The notes: a model not told the origin generated them from the sequence alone. Counted from the stretch's first letter, positions 32,323 to 41,327 are shown. The stretch is 64,000 nt of DNA from Streptomyces sp. NBC_01276 (GCF_041435355.1 NZ_CP108442.1:3906001-3970000); one strand, 5' to 3'. Program-made: numbers and translations.

Positions 32323-33795
32323 ATGACGATCCGCGAATTCAAGATGCCCGACGTGGGCGAGGGCCTGACCGAGGCCGAGATCCTCAAGTGGTACGTCCAG
32401 CCGGGTGACACCGTCACCGACGGGCAGGTCGTCTGCGAGGTCGAGACCGCGAAGGCGGCCGTGGAGCTGCCGATCCCCTTCGACGGGGTGGTGCACGCGC
32501 TGCTCTTCGAGGAGGGCGTGACGGTCGACGTCGGCCAGGTCATCATCTCCGTCGAGACGGCCGGTGGTGCGGGCGACGCGGGCGGTACCGCCGAGGCGGC
32601 CCCGGTCGAGGCGGCCCCGGTCGCCGCCGTCGCCGCCGAGGAGGAGGCGGCCCCCGAGGGGCGCCAGCCGGTTCTGGTCGGCTACGGGGTCTCCACGGCC
32701 TCCACCAAGCGCCGCCCGCGCAAGGCGGCCGCGGGTGCGCCCGCGGCCAACGGCACCGGCGCCCCGGCGCCCGCCGTGGCCCCGCGGAACGGCAGCGCGG
32801 CCCCGGTCGCCCCGGCGGCCCCGGCCGCTCCGGCCGTCGCCGTCCCGGCGCAGCCCGACGGGGAGCGCCCGCTGGCCAAGCCGCCGGTGCGCAAGCTCGC
32901 CAAGGACCTCGGCATCGACCTGGCCGCGGTGGTCCCCACCGGTGACGGCGGCGTCGTGACCCGCGAGGACGTGCACGCCGCCGCTGCCGCCGCGATCGCC
33001 CCGGCGCCCGCGGCCGTCGCTGCGGCTCCGGTCGCCGCCGCGGCTCCGGCCGCCGAAGCGCCCGTACCCGTACCGCAGGCCGTGGAGGCCTCGGCGCGGG
33101 AGACCCGGATCCCGGTCAAGGGCGTCCGCAAGGTCACGGCCCAGGCGATGGTCAACTCCGCGTTCACCGCTCCGCACGTCACCGAGTTCATCACGCTCGA
33201 CGTGACCCGGACGATGAAGCTGGTCCAGGAACTCAAGGACGACCCGGACCTCCAGGGCCTGCGGATCAACCCGCTGCTCCTGATCGCGAAGGCCGTGCTC
33301 GTCGCGATCCGCCGCAACCCGGACGTCAACGCGTCCTGGGACGAGGCGGCCCAGGAGATCGTGCTCAAGCACTACGTCAACCTGGGCATCGCGGCGGCCA
33401 CCCCGCGCGGGCTGATCGTCCCGAACATCAAGGACGCGCACGCCAAGACCCTCGGCGAGCTGTCGACGGCCCTGTCCGGGCTGGTCGCCACGGCCCGCGA
33501 CGGCAAGACCTCACCGGCCGACATGCAGAACGGCACCATCACCATCACCAACGTCGGCGTCTTCGGCGTCGACACCGGTACACCCATCCTGAACCCGGGC
33601 GAGTCCGCGATCCTCGCGGTCGGCGCGATCAAGCTCCAGCCGTGGGTCCACAAGGGCAAGGTGAAGGCCCGCCAGGTCACCACCCTGGCGCTGTCGTTCG
33701 ACCACCGTCTGATCGACGGCGAGCTCGGATCCCGCTTCCTGGCCGACATCGCGGCCGTCCTGGAGCACCCGCGCCGGCTGATCACCTGGTCGTAA
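32323..33795 (+). CDS. Dihydrolipoamide acyltransferase E2 (second operon)
   Basis: A 490-residue E2: one N-terminal lipoyl domain (VETAKAAVELP, Lys44), a long Ala/Pro/Val linker, the E1/E3-binding domain PPVRKLAKDLGIDLAAVVPT, a second Ala/Pro linker, and the catalytic domain with ALSFDHRLIDGELGSRFLAD. The long Ala/Pro linkers contrast with the Gly-Ala repeat of the first E2. It starts 13 bp after E1 beta with GAGGAG. A strong terminator follows at 33817. No E3 gene is present. Confidence 0.93.
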   Translation: MTIREFKMPDVGEGLTEAEILKWYVQPGDTVTDGQVVCEVETAKAAVELPIPFDGVVHALLFEEGVTVDVGQVIISVETAGGAGDAGGTAEAAPVEAAPVAAVAAEEEAAPEGRQPVLVGYGVSTASTKRRPRKAAAGAPAANGTGAPAPAVAPRNGSAAPVAPAAPAAPAVAVPAQPDGERPLAKPPVRKLAKDLGIDLAAVVPTGDGGVVTREDVHAAAAAAIAPAPAAVAAAPVAAAAPAAEAPVPVPQAVEASARETRIPVKGVRKVTAQAMVNSAFTAPHVTEFITLDVTRTMKLVQELKDDPDLQGLRINPLLLIAKAVLVAIRRNPDVNASWDEAAQEIVLKHYVNLGIAAATPRGLIVPNIKDAHAKTLGELSTALSGLVATARDGKTSPADMQNGTITITNVGVFGVDTGTPILNPGESAILAVGAIKLQPWVHKGKVKARQVTTLALSFDHRLIDGELGSRFLADIAAVLEHPRRLITWS

Positions 33796-33816
33796 CGGCT
33801 TTCGCGGCACGCCTTC

Positions 33817-33862
33817 CGAGGGGCCGGTACGGCGCACACACGTGCGCGGTACCGGCCCCTCG
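33817..33862. terminator. Long hairpin terminator after the second bkd operon
   Basis: Fourteen-base arms (33817-33830 and 33849-33862) enclose a loop that is itself a small hairpin (GCGCAC/GTGCGC). It lies 21 bp past the E2 stop. Confidence 0.87.
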
Positions 33863-33925
33863 CGTTCCGCTTCCACGCAGCCGAAATGCCTGGTCAGCGG
33901 CTTCGAGGCGTGTGATCATCGCCGG

Positions 33926-34864
33926 GTGATCTTTCGCGCCGCCACCACGGACCCCACCGCCCTCGACCGCGCCGTCGCCTACCGGGCCGACGGCCCCGTC
34001 GCCGCCCTGACCGCCGAGCGGATCCGCGAGGAGCTCGCCGCGGACCGGATCCGTCCCGAGTGGATCTGGTCCGCCGAGGACGAGGACGGGGAACTGCTCG
34101 CCCGCGCCCTGTGGTGGGGGCGCGCCGACAGCGAGCGGCCCGTCGTGCTCGACTGCCTCCAGGTCCGCGAGGGCGTGGCCGACCCGGCCGGCCTCGCCGC
34201 GGGCCTCCTGGAAGCCGGCCACGCCGCCTTCGGCAAGGCCCCGGGCTACAACATCTCGCTGCCCCGCGACTGGCGGTCCGACCCGGCGCTGGCCCCGGCG
34301 GTCGCCTGGCGGCGGGAAGCCGCGCGGCGGGCCGGCCTGCGGCAGGAGGTCGAGCGCCTGCGCTACGAGTGGACCCCGGCCGCAGGGACCGCCGCACCCA
34401 CCGGACGCCTGGTCTTCCGCGAGGGCACCGACGAGGAGTTCCTCGACGTCTTCGCCAGGCTGTCCCGGGGCAGCCTCGACGTGAACACCCGGCAGGAACT
34501 GGCCGTGATGACGGAGGAGGAGTTCGCCAAGGACGACTTCGCCTTCTACCTCGACTGCCCCGGCGAGCGCTCCTGGTGGCGCCTGGCCCACCTGCCCGAC
34601 GGCACCCTCGCCGGCATGGCCATCCCCTCCGCGACCCCCTACCACCGCAACGTCGGCTACCTCGGCGTCGTCCCGGAGCAGCGCGGCAAGGGCCTCATCG
34701 ACGAGGTCCTCGGCGAGATCACCCGCTTCCACGCCGCCGACGGCGCGGGGCGGATCACCGCGACCACCGACACCGTCAACGTCCCGATGGCCGCCGCCTT
34801 CGACCGGGCCGGCTACGAGGTCACCGAGATCCGTCTCGTCCTGGAGGAGCCGGCGATGGTGTGA
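33926..34864 (+). CDS. GNAT family N-acetyltransferase
   Basis: A 312-residue protein with two GNAT-like halves. The C-terminal half holds the acetyl-CoA motif VGYLGVVPEQRGKGLIDEVL (Q/RxxGxG/A variant QRGKGL) and the terminal NVPMAAAFDRAGYEVTEIRL. The N-terminal half (ALWWGRADSERPVVLDCLQV) looks like a degenerate GNAT fold. It starts from GTG at 33926. Substrate unknown. Stands alone after the bkd terminator. Confidence 0.82.
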   Translation: MIFRAATTDPTALDRAVAYRADGPVAALTAERIREELAADRIRPEWIWSAEDEDGELLARALWWGRADSERPVVLDCLQVREGVADPAGLAAGLLEAGHAAFGKAPGYNISLPRDWRSDPALAPAVAWRREAARRAGLRQEVERLRYEWTPAAGTAAPTGRLVFREGTDEEFLDVFARLSRGSLDVNTRQELAVMTEEEFAKDDFAFYLDCPGERSWWRLAHLPDGTLAGMAIPSATPYHRNVGYLGVVPEQRGKGLIDEVLGEITRFHAADGAGRITATTDTVNVPMAAAFDRAGYEVTEIRLVLEEPAMV

Positions 34865-34899
34865 CGCGGTAACCTCCCGCACCGGGAAGGGGGGCCGGG

Positions 34900-35664
34900 G
34901 TGCCCATCACCGAGTTGCAGGTGTACTCCGTCGAGGAGGCCGACGTCACGGGCGGCGTGTGCCTCGTACGGTGCCTCGGCGGCGTCGCCCGGTCCGGGCA
35001 GGTCTACGCCGCCGGGCCGTCGCGGCTCGGGCTGCGCCGCGTGGAGCGCCACGGCCGCCCGGTCGACGCCCTCGACGCCGGGCACACGGCACGGGTCCGC
35101 CTGGCGGGGGCCGGGGTGGCGCTGCTCGGCCGGGGCCAGGTGCTGACCTCCGTACCGCCCGACGGGCACGCCCTGGCGGAACTGGAGGCCTGGCTGGCCA
35201 CCGGGCCCCCGCTGGGGGACGAGCCCCTTCCGCGGACCCTGCGCGCCCTCGCGGTGGGCGGGATGCGGGACGACACGCTGCCGGACGCGGTGCGGCTGCG
35301 CTGGGGCCGGCTGGCGGTGGCGGCGGTGTACCGCTGCGCGCGGGCCGAGGGCGCCCCGGACATGCTGCGGGGGATCGACCTGGCCTTCGTACGGAGCTAC
35401 CTGATCCGGGAGTTCGGGCCCGGACCGGGCGGGGACCCGGCCGTGCTGTGCCGGGAGGCGCTCGCGCTGATCGACCTCACCCCGGCGGAGGCGGCCGCAC
35501 GGGCCCGGGACTGGCGCGCGCTGCCCCGGGAGCGGATCGTGCACCTGAGGCTGATCAGGAACCTCCTGCGGTGGACGGGCGCCGCCCGCCCCCACCTGGC
35601 GCCCGGGGACCCGCTGGCCGCGTCGGTGGACGCCTGGTCACAGGTCGGCGGACAGCTGCCCTGA
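34900..35664 (+). CDS. Hypothetical protein with EF-Tu-domain-2-like N-terminus
   Basis: A 254-residue protein starting from GTG behind GGGAAGGGGGG. The first 85 residues (TGGVCLVRCLGGVARSGQVY, DAGHTARVRLAGAGVALLGR, then GQVLTS) have the pattern of a translation-factor beta barrel (EF-Tu domain 2), without any GTPase domain. The remainder is helical with no recognisable family. Its 3' end overlaps the convergent TetR gene by 27 bp. Function unknown; the barrel assignment is by eye. Confidence 0.7.
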   Translation: MPITELQVYSVEEADVTGGVCLVRCLGGVARSGQVYAAGPSRLGLRRVERHGRPVDALDAGHTARVRLAGAGVALLGRGQVLTSVPPDGHALAELEAWLATGPPLGDEPLPRTLRALAVGGMRDDTLPDAVRLRWGRLAVAAVYRCARAEGAPDMLRGIDLAFVRSYLIREFGPGPGGDPAVLCREALALIDLTPAEAAARARDWRALPRERIVHLRLIRNLLRWTGAARPHLAPGDPLAASVDAWSQVGGQLP

Positions 35665-36372
35665 AGCACCCGTGGCGGGCCCCCGGCGGGCCCGGTAGGC
35701 ACGGAGGAAGGCCGCGACGCCGCCCCGGACGAGGCGGTCGGTCCGGGCCTCGGACAGGGGCAGGACCCCGTAGTGCGAGAGCTGTGCGACGGAGCCGGAG
35801 GTCAGCGCCGTGAGGTGGGCGCCCGCCAGCTCCGCGTCGCCGTGCACGTCGATCAGCCCCGCCTCCGCGAGGCCCGCCAGGGCGGCCGCGAGGGCGTCCC
35901 CGACCGGTCCGGGGCCCGCGGACTTCCAGGCCGCCAGCACCTCGGACGGTACGTGGTCGGCCTCGGCGTGGATGTGGCGCACGAGCGCGAAGTGGTCGGG
36001 GTGCTTCACCATCACGTCGATCAGTGCCCGGACCAGGGCGGCCAGGTCCCGTTCCAGGTTGTCCGGGTGGGGCGGGCGCCCGGGGTCCAGCAGGGTGCGC
36101 ACGGTGGCCACGTGGGCGTCCCGCACCTCGCCCGAGCTCCAGGTCACGACGGCCCGGAAGAGCTCCGACTTGCCTCCGGGGAAGTGGTTGTAGAGCGTCC
36201 GCGTCGAGACGCCGGCCGCGGCGGCGAGGGCGTCGACGGAGGCGCGCGCGTACCCCTCGCGGCCGAACACCGTGCAGGCGGCGCGCGCGATCGCGATCCG
36301 CCTGGCCAGCTTCCGGGGCGGGAGCGCGTCCGCCGTCCCCTCCGGGCCGCCGCCCGGGGCTTCCTCCTCCAT
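35638..36372 (-). CDS. TetR/AcrR family regulator of the adjacent MFS pump
   Basis: A 244-residue TetR regulator: HTH IAIARAACTVFGREGYARAS then LAAAAGVSTRTLYNHFPGGK, with a C-terminal ligand domain (TetR_C AefR-like, HIHAEADHVPSEVLAAWKSA). The ATG at 36372 has GGAGGAG. It is divergent from the efflux transporter, and two ACAACG-N2-CGTTGT operators lie between them, so repression of both genes with relief by a pump substrate is the likely logic. Confidence 0.9.
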   Translation of the reverse strand: MEEEAPGGGPEGTADALPPRKLARRIAIARAACTVFGREGYARASVDALAAAAGVSTRTLYNHFPGGKSELFRAVVTWSSGEVRDAHVATVRTLLDPGRPPHPDNLERDLAALVRALIDVMVKHPDHFALVRHIHAEADHVPSEVLAAWKSAGPGPVGDALAAALAGLAEAGLIDVHGDAELAGAHLTALTSGSVAQLSHYGVLPLSEARTDRLVRGGVAAFLRAYRARRGPATGASGQLSADL

Positions 36373-36403
36373 CGCTCCTCCATCGCCGCTCGCGCCGTTC
36401 TCT

Positions 36404-36438
36404 ACAACGGTCGTTGTGCTTTTTACAACGTGCGTTGT
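36404..36438. promoter_or_regulatory. Twin TetR operators ACAACG-N2-CGTTGT
   Basis: ACAACGGTCGTTGT (36404-36417) and ACAACGTGCGTTGT (36425-36438) are two 14-bp inverted repeats with identical arms and 21-bp centre spacing, about two helical turns, which suits cooperative binding of two TetR dimers. They sit in the divergent tetR/MFS promoter. Confidence 0.85.
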
Positions 36439-36501
36439 AGCTTACTGGCAGCCCAGAGGTGCAAACCAACCGCCCGGTTCTCCAGAGGGGGACAGTCAGT
36501 C

Positions 36502-36591
36502 ATGTCTGCTGCCGAAACCGCCACCGGGACGCCCCCGCGCGCCGCCGTCGTCCACGGCCCCGCCCGCGCGGTCCGCCCGTACGCGGTCTGA
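36502..36591 (+). CDS. Possible 29-residue leader peptide upstream of the MFS gene
   Basis: A short reading frame starting MSAAETATGTPPRAAVVHGP has a better ribosome-binding site (GAGGGGG, about 9 bp spacing) than the pump gene itself and ends 13 bp before the pump ATG. It may be a translated leader, or the remnant of an original longer pump N-terminus. No conserved domain. Confidence 0.4.
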   Translation: MSAAETATGTPPRAAVVHGPARAVRPYAV

Positions 36592-36604
36592 AGGCCACCG
36601 CACG

Positions 36605-38026
36605 ATGCCGACCGCACCCACCGCCGAGGACTCGCCGGCGGCGTTAGGGGCCGCGCCCGGGCAGCTCGGGCGCATCCTCACCGTCGTGATCACCGGCGCC
36701 GTCATGTCCGTCCTCGACATGACCATCGTCAACGTGGCCCTCGACAGGCTCTCCCAGTCCTTCGGAGCCCCGCTGGAGACCGTCCAGTGGACCGCCACCG
36801 CCTACACCCTGGCCCTGGCCGCCGTCATCCCGACATCGGCCTGGGCGACGGGCCGGATCGGCGCGAAGCGCACCTACCTCACGGCCCTGTCCCTGTTCAC
36901 CCTCGGCTCCCTGCTCGCCGCGTGCGCGTGGAGCGCCGGCAGCCTGATCGCCTTCCGCGCCGTCCAGGGCCTGGGCGGCGGACTGCTGATGCCGGTCGGC
37001 ATGACGATGGTGATGCGGGCCGCCGACCGCGACCGGCTCGGGCGGGCGATGGCCCTCCTGGGGCTGCCCGTGCTCGTCGGCCCCGTGGCCGGACCGATGC
37101 TGGGCGGCTGGCTGATCGACGCCGCCTCCTGGCAGTGGATCTTCCTCGTCAACCTGCCCGTCGGAGCGGTCGCCCTCATTCTCGCGGCGAGGCTGCTGCG
37201 CCCGGACTCCCCCCTGGGCGCGGCGGCTCCGCCGCGGCTCGACGTCCCCGGACTGCTGAGCCTCTCCCCCGGTCTCGCACTGCTCCTGTACGGGCTGTCC
37301 CGGGGCGGCGGGAGCGGCGGTTTCGGCTCCCCCGGGGTGCTGCTGCCCCTGCTGGGCGGCGCCGTTCTCGTCGCGGCCTTCGCACGGCGCGCGCTGCGCG
37401 TGCCGGAGCCGCTGCTGGACCTGCGGCTGCTGCGCGACCGCACCTTCGCCTCCGCCATCTGCACGCTCGCCCCGTTCACCTGCGGCTACTTCGGCTCCAT
37501 GCTGCTGGCCCCGGTGTACTGGCAGCAGGCGCGCGGGCTGAGCGCGAGCGCGGCGGGGCTGCTGGTGGCGCCCGTCGGCCTCGCGGTCGGGGTGACCATG
37601 CAGATCGCTTCCCGGCGCGTCGACGAGGTCGCCCCGCGGCGGCTGATCCCCGTGGGGGTGGCGGTCGCGGCCCTCGGCATGCTCCTCGCCGGCCTGCGGA
37701 CCGGTGCGTCGGGGGTGCCGGGCGGGCAGGTCGTGGGCTCGCTGATGCTGATGGGCGTCGGCGCCGGGATGGTGCTCATGCCGACGATGACCACCGCCGG
37801 CCGGGACCTGCCCGCCGCGCGCATGGCGGCGGCGAGCACGGCCCTCAGCATCAACTCCCAGCTGTGCGCCTCGGTCGGGACGGCCCTCACGTCCGTGGTC
37901 CTGGGCGCGGCGGGCACCAACCCGGCCGGCTTCCGCACCGCGTACGCGGTGGCGGCGGGACTGATCGCGCTGTCCCTGTGGCCGGCGCTGCGCCTGCCGG
38001 GGGGGCGGCGGGACCAGGCCGCCTAG
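36605..38026 (+). CDS. MFS drug efflux transporter, DHA2 (EmrB/QacA) type
   Basis: A 473-residue 14-TM transporter. Motif C/D1-type sequence VLDMTIVNVALDRLSQSFGA opens TM1, WTATAYTLALAAVIPTSAWA is TM2, and FRAVQGLGGGLLMPVGMTMV and LPVLVGPVAGPMLGGWLIDA (motif C of drug/H+ antiporters) follow. The ATG at 36605 is preceded only by a weak AAGG. Controlled by the divergent TetR through the twin operators. Confidence 0.9.
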   Translation: MPTAPTAEDSPAALGAAPGQLGRILTVVITGAVMSVLDMTIVNVALDRLSQSFGAPLETVQWTATAYTLALAAVIPTSAWATGRIGAKRTYLTALSLFTLGSLLAACAWSAGSLIAFRAVQGLGGGLLMPVGMTMVMRAADRDRLGRAMALLGLPVLVGPVAGPMLGGWLIDAASWQWIFLVNLPVGAVALILAARLLRPDSPLGAAAPPRLDVPGLLSLSPGLALLLYGLSRGGGSGGFGSPGVLLPLLGGAVLVAAFARRALRVPEPLLDLRLLRDRTFASAICTLAPFTCGYFGSMLLAPVYWQQARGLSASAAGLLVAPVGLAVGVTMQIASRRVDEVAPRRLIPVGVAVAALGMLLAGLRTGASGVPGGQVVGSLMLMGVGAGMVLMPTMTTAGRDLPAARMAAASTALSINSQLCASVGTALTSVVLGAAGTNPAGFRTAYAVAAGLIALSLWPALRLPGGRRDQAA

Positions 38027-38436
38027 GCCTTCGCGGCGTTGCCGAGGACCTTGGACGGGGTGAGGCGCAGGACCACCCGTACCGCGCCGTCCCCCGTGTC
38101 CCCGTACTCCTTGCCGGCGCCCGGGCCGAGGTACTCCTCGGCGATGCGGACGGCGACCGCGCGGCCGGTGTCCTCGGTGACGGTCACGGTGCCGCGGATC
38201 TCAGCGTAGAGGTACGGGTTGGCCAGGTCGAAGACGGTCAGGCCGACCCGTCCGTCGCGGACCGCGTTGCGCTCCTTGCGCCGGCCCCGCTCGGTGGAGA
38301 TCAGGACGTCGTCGCCGTCCCGGGTCACCCAGACCACCGAACTCTGCGGACTGCCGTCGGGGTCGATGGTGGAGAGCACCGCCGGGTGCGGGGAGTCGAG
38401 GAGCTGTCGAACGGTGTCGTTCAGCGCAATCGTCAT
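38023..38436 (-). CDS. PPOX-class F420-dependent oxidoreductase
   Basis: A 137-residue split-barrel flavin/deazaflavin protein: DSPHPAVLSTIDPDGSPQSS, VVWVTRDGDDVLISTERGRR and KERNAVRDGRVGLTVFDLAN are the family pattern of Rv1155-like F420 proteins common in actinomycetes. It converges with the MFS gene, overlapping its stop by 4 bp. Substrate unknown. Confidence 0.88.
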   Translation of the reverse strand: MTIALNDTVRQLLDSPHPAVLSTIDPDGSPQSSVVWVTRDGDDVLISTERGRRKERNAVRDGRVGLTVFDLANPYLYAEIRGTVTVTEDTGRAVAVRIAEEYLGPGAGKEYGDTGDGAVRVVLRLTPSKVLGNAAKA

Positions 38437-38510
38437 GCGCGGGAGCCTAGTCGGCGCCGGAGCGGCCGGGGCCCGCCCTGGCGTGCGGCGCCGGGACTAC
38501 CCGAAGTCGC

Positions 38511-39719
38511 TCAGTGCCAGGGGATGTTGAGCCAGGGACTGGCCGGGTCGGTGGTCAGCGTCAGGTGGGTGGCGAGCGAGGAGGTGTACCAGTCCCCGAA
38601 CTCCTCCTCGTCGAAGTGCAGGCACCGGCCGAGGGAGTACCCGGCGGAGAAGTCCGCCCAGGAGCGGTAGGCCCCGCGGGCCGCCTCGCCGGCGCGGAGC
38701 ACGCCCCGCTCGGCGTCCTCCAGGGTGCCGTAGCGGGTGGCGACGCCCCAGCGGGCCATCTGGGAGGCCCGCCCGTGGTCCCAGCCCTCCACGGAGCGCA
38801 CCCAGCCGTCCGGCGGGAGCAGCCCGTCGGCCCGGAAGCGCTGCTCGTAGCGGGCGATCCGGCCGATGAGCCGGCGCACCCCGGCGATCTCGCCCTCGAC
38901 CTCGGCGGCGGGGCGCGGCTCGACGACGGTGACCCCTTCGGGGGTGAGCTGCGGCTCGGCGGAGCGTTCGGCGCCCCGGCGCAGGCTGGTCTCGGCGGCG
39001 TGCCGCCAGTGCTCCACGTCGACGGGCCCGGCGAAGTCGGAGGCGAGGACGCGGCGCACGCGCAGCGCGTACTCCCAGACGGGGCTGACGGCGTCGGCGT
39101 TCTGCAGCTGCCGCAGGGCCTCCAGCCAGCCCGCGCCGTCGGTGACGCCCCACCACTTGCGCATCCGCTCGCGCTCGCGGGTGTAGCCGTTGCCGTGCTG
39201 GGCGAGGGCGTTCCAGAACTCCCCGTTGGCGACGGCGAGGTGCGCGCCGACGGCCAGCCCGTGCGCGACCGGGCCGTGCAGCGGCCCGCCGGTGTGCAGG
39301 GCGTGCACGGCGCCTTCGGCCAGGCCCCACGAGGAGGCGGCGTCCCAGTGCGCGCGCCAGCGGGCGCGGTCCTCGGGGCGGGTGGTGAGGTAGGCCTCGG
39401 CGGGGCAGCCGGGGTTCACGGCGAGGTAGGCGGGATCCCGGTCGTCCCAGGCATTCGCGAACCAGGCGAGGCTCTGGCGCAGGTACACGGTGTGCTCGTC
39501 GGGAGCGGGCAGCATGCCCCGGGTGTAGACGGCCAGGCTCGCCCCGCCGGGGGCGGGGTGGAAACGGGCCTGCCGCGGATCGGCGTCGACGGCGGCGCGG
39601 TGCTGGGGGAGGAACAGCTCGGCGCGGGCGAGGGCGTCCAGGAAGGCCGGCCAGTCCCCGCGGGACTTCGCCTCGTACAGCTCTCTCTCGATCGCGCTCG
39701 GCGCCGTCCAGCCATCCAT
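38511..39719 (-). CDS. DUF1266 domain-containing protein
   Basis: A 402-residue cytoplasmic protein. The C-terminal half carries DUF1266 features (WWGVTDGAGWLEALRQLQNA, GWDHGRASQMARWGVATRYG, WADFSAGYSLGRCLHFDEEE). The N-terminal ~110 residues (AIERELYEAKSRGDWPAFLD and FHPAPGGASLAVYTRGM) look like an SseB-type domain. Function unknown; related proteins occur near contact-dependent and secretion loci in other bacteria, but nothing here supports that. Confidence 0.82.
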   Translation of the reverse strand: MDGWTAPSAIERELYEAKSRGDWPAFLDALARAELFLPQHRAAVDADPRQARFHPAPGGASLAVYTRGMLPAPDEHTVYLRQSLAWFANAWDDRDPAYLAVNPGCPAEAYLTTRPEDRARWRAHWDAASSWGLAEGAVHALHTGGPLHGPVAHGLAVGAHLAVANGEFWNALAQHGNGYTRERERMRKWWGVTDGAGWLEALRQLQNADAVSPVWEYALRVRRVLASDFAGPVDVEHWRHAAETSLRRGAERSAEPQLTPEGVTVVEPRPAAEVEGEIAGVRRLIGRIARYEQRFRADGLLPPDGWVRSVEGWDHGRASQMARWGVATRYGTLEDAERGVLRAGEAARGAYRSWADFSAGYSLGRCLHFDEEEFGDWYTSSLATHLTLTTDPASPWLNIPWH

Positions 39720-39795
39720 ACCGCCCGACCCTATAGGGGAGCCCCCGGGGCTTCCCAGGGCGGTCGCGCCGGCGCTCGCCGTCCGGGGACGCCTT

Positions 39796-41181
39796 CTATT
39801 TCGCGGAGTGTTCGGCCTCGGCCTTGTCCAGGAGTTGCACGTACGGGGTCTGGGCCATCGAGCCGCGGACGCGTTCGAGGCCGTACCGGTCGATGACCGC
39901 CTTGTTCGCGTCGGGGTGGCGGGGGTCGAAGGCCTTCCGTACGCCCGGCGGGGCCACGTTCACGTAGATGTACGGCCAGGAGCCCCGGTACATCCACCAC
40001 AGCGTCACGCGCTGACGGCCCCGGGTCACATTGAGGATCTCATTGCTGTTGGAGATCTCGGCCTGATAGCGGAAGTAGTCCCCGGGCGGGCCTTCCGGGT
40101 CTTTGTCCTTTCCTTCTTTCGCGAGTCCGCCGGCGTATTTCTTGGAGTTCTCGTAATCGGCGGTGATGGTCATCCTGTCGGCCCTGATCACGTACATCTC
40201 GGTCTGCGCGCGGATCGTCTCGAAATCGGATTTCCGGGGGTTGGTGATCTTCACCACCTCGTCGCCCGAGAATTCCTCGCCCGGGTTCAGGGCCCGGCCC
40301 GGCGGTGCGATGAACTCGCCGGGTTGGATGAGGCTGTAGTCCGGGTTGCCGACGGGTTTGCCGTGGATCCAGTAGATGCTGCCGAGGACGTAGACGGCGA
40401 CGCGGCCGGCGTTCTTCACCGAGAGGTGGACCGGGAGGTACATGACCGTCCCGTCCTTGTTCAGGCTCGGTGGCCGGAACTCGGCCGCGGTCTCGACCAG
40501 CGGCGACGCCGTGTACGGCACGTAGAACTGCGAGTACGTCAGGTTGGTGACGGCCAGGACGGTGGAGACGACCGCCCCGATGGCGATGCGCTTGGGGTGC
40601 TGGAGTCCCGCCCACGCCTGGGAGCGGGCGAGCGTGTACAGAGACCAGGAGGCCCAGACGATGAGGACGATCCAGAGCCAGAGGTAGCGGGTGTACACCC
40701 GGCCGCCTATCTGCACCAGGAGGAGCGACATGTTCGCGATGAGGGAGATCGCGGCGGCGAAGAACACGACCGCTCCCGAATATCCCACCCGCCGCTTGGT
40801 CCAGTAGTCGAAAGCGGCGGCGATGCCGATCACCTCTATCGCGGCGGCGACCAGGAAGGTGGCTCCGGCGATGCGCCCGGCATAGGTCAGGGCGCTGAAG
40901 AAGTCCGCCATGCCTATTTTGGCGAGCACGATCGCGGTCGTCAGGAGGCAGAGTGCCATCGCCGTGCCGTTCAGCGCGCGCAGCCACGATCTGTTCGGCC
41001 AGACCGTGCTGTCGCCGCCGCGCCACTGGATGTCCGGGTCGAAGGGCAGACGGGCACGGCAAAGCAGTTTCCGCAGTTCTCTGGGAGACCGCGCCTTGCC
41101 AGCGGTCTTGCCGTCGACGGTGACCTTCCGCAAGCCCAGGCCGTCCGGCGGCCCCACGACGACCGTGGGGTTGTTCTCCAT
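39796..41181 (-). CDS. Polytopic membrane protein of unknown function
   Basis: A 461-residue protein with an N-terminal cytoplasmic region, about five TM helices (ALNGTAMALCLLTTAIVLAK, FFAAAISLIANMSLLLVQIG, YLWLWIVLIVWASWSLYTLA and two more) and a 240-residue extracytoplasmic domain (LPVHLSVKNAGRVAVYVLGS through WWMYRGSWPYIYVNVAPPGV) with an immunoglobulin-like feel. Codon use in the second half is less GC3-rich than neighbours (several AAT, TAT, TTT codons), hinting at more recent acquisition. The ATG at 41181 (MENNPTV) is chosen. Confidence 0.78.
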   Translation of the reverse strand: MENNPTVVVGPPDGLGLRKVTVDGKTAGKARSPRELRKLLCRARLPFDPDIQWRGGDSTVWPNRSWLRALNGTAMALCLLTTAIVLAKIGMADFFSALTYAGRIAGATFLVAAAIEVIGIAAAFDYWTKRRVGYSGAVVFFAAAISLIANMSLLLVQIGGRVYTRYLWLWIVLIVWASWSLYTLARSQAWAGLQHPKRIAIGAVVSTVLAVTNLTYSQFYVPYTASPLVETAAEFRPPSLNKDGTVMYLPVHLSVKNAGRVAVYVLGSIYWIHGKPVGNPDYSLIQPGEFIAPPGRALNPGEEFSGDEVVKITNPRKSDFETIRAQTEMYVIRADRMTITADYENSKKYAGGLAKEGKDKDPEGPPGDYFRYQAEISNSNEILNVTRGRQRVTLWWMYRGSWPYIYVNVAPPGVRKAFDPRHPDANKAVIDRYGLERVRGSMAQTPYVQLLDKAEAEHSAK

Positions 41182-41297
41182 GGCACCAGTGTGGGGCCGG
41201 ACTTGGGTGAACGCTCGCGGAGTGGGCACTCCGAAGGAGCCTGCCGTGTAATGGAAAGGGGTGCGTGTCACAGGACCGCTCCCGGAGGAGACTCGCC

Positions 41298-41327
41298 ATG
41301 CCCATGCCCATGCCCATGCCCATGCCT
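41298..41327 (+). repeat. ATGCCC hexamer repeat at a start codon
   Basis: Four ATGCCC units and one ATGCCT give five stacked in-frame start codons behind one Shine-Dalgarno sequence. Unit gain or loss keeps the reading frame but shifts spacing to the ribosome-binding site. Confidence 0.92.
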
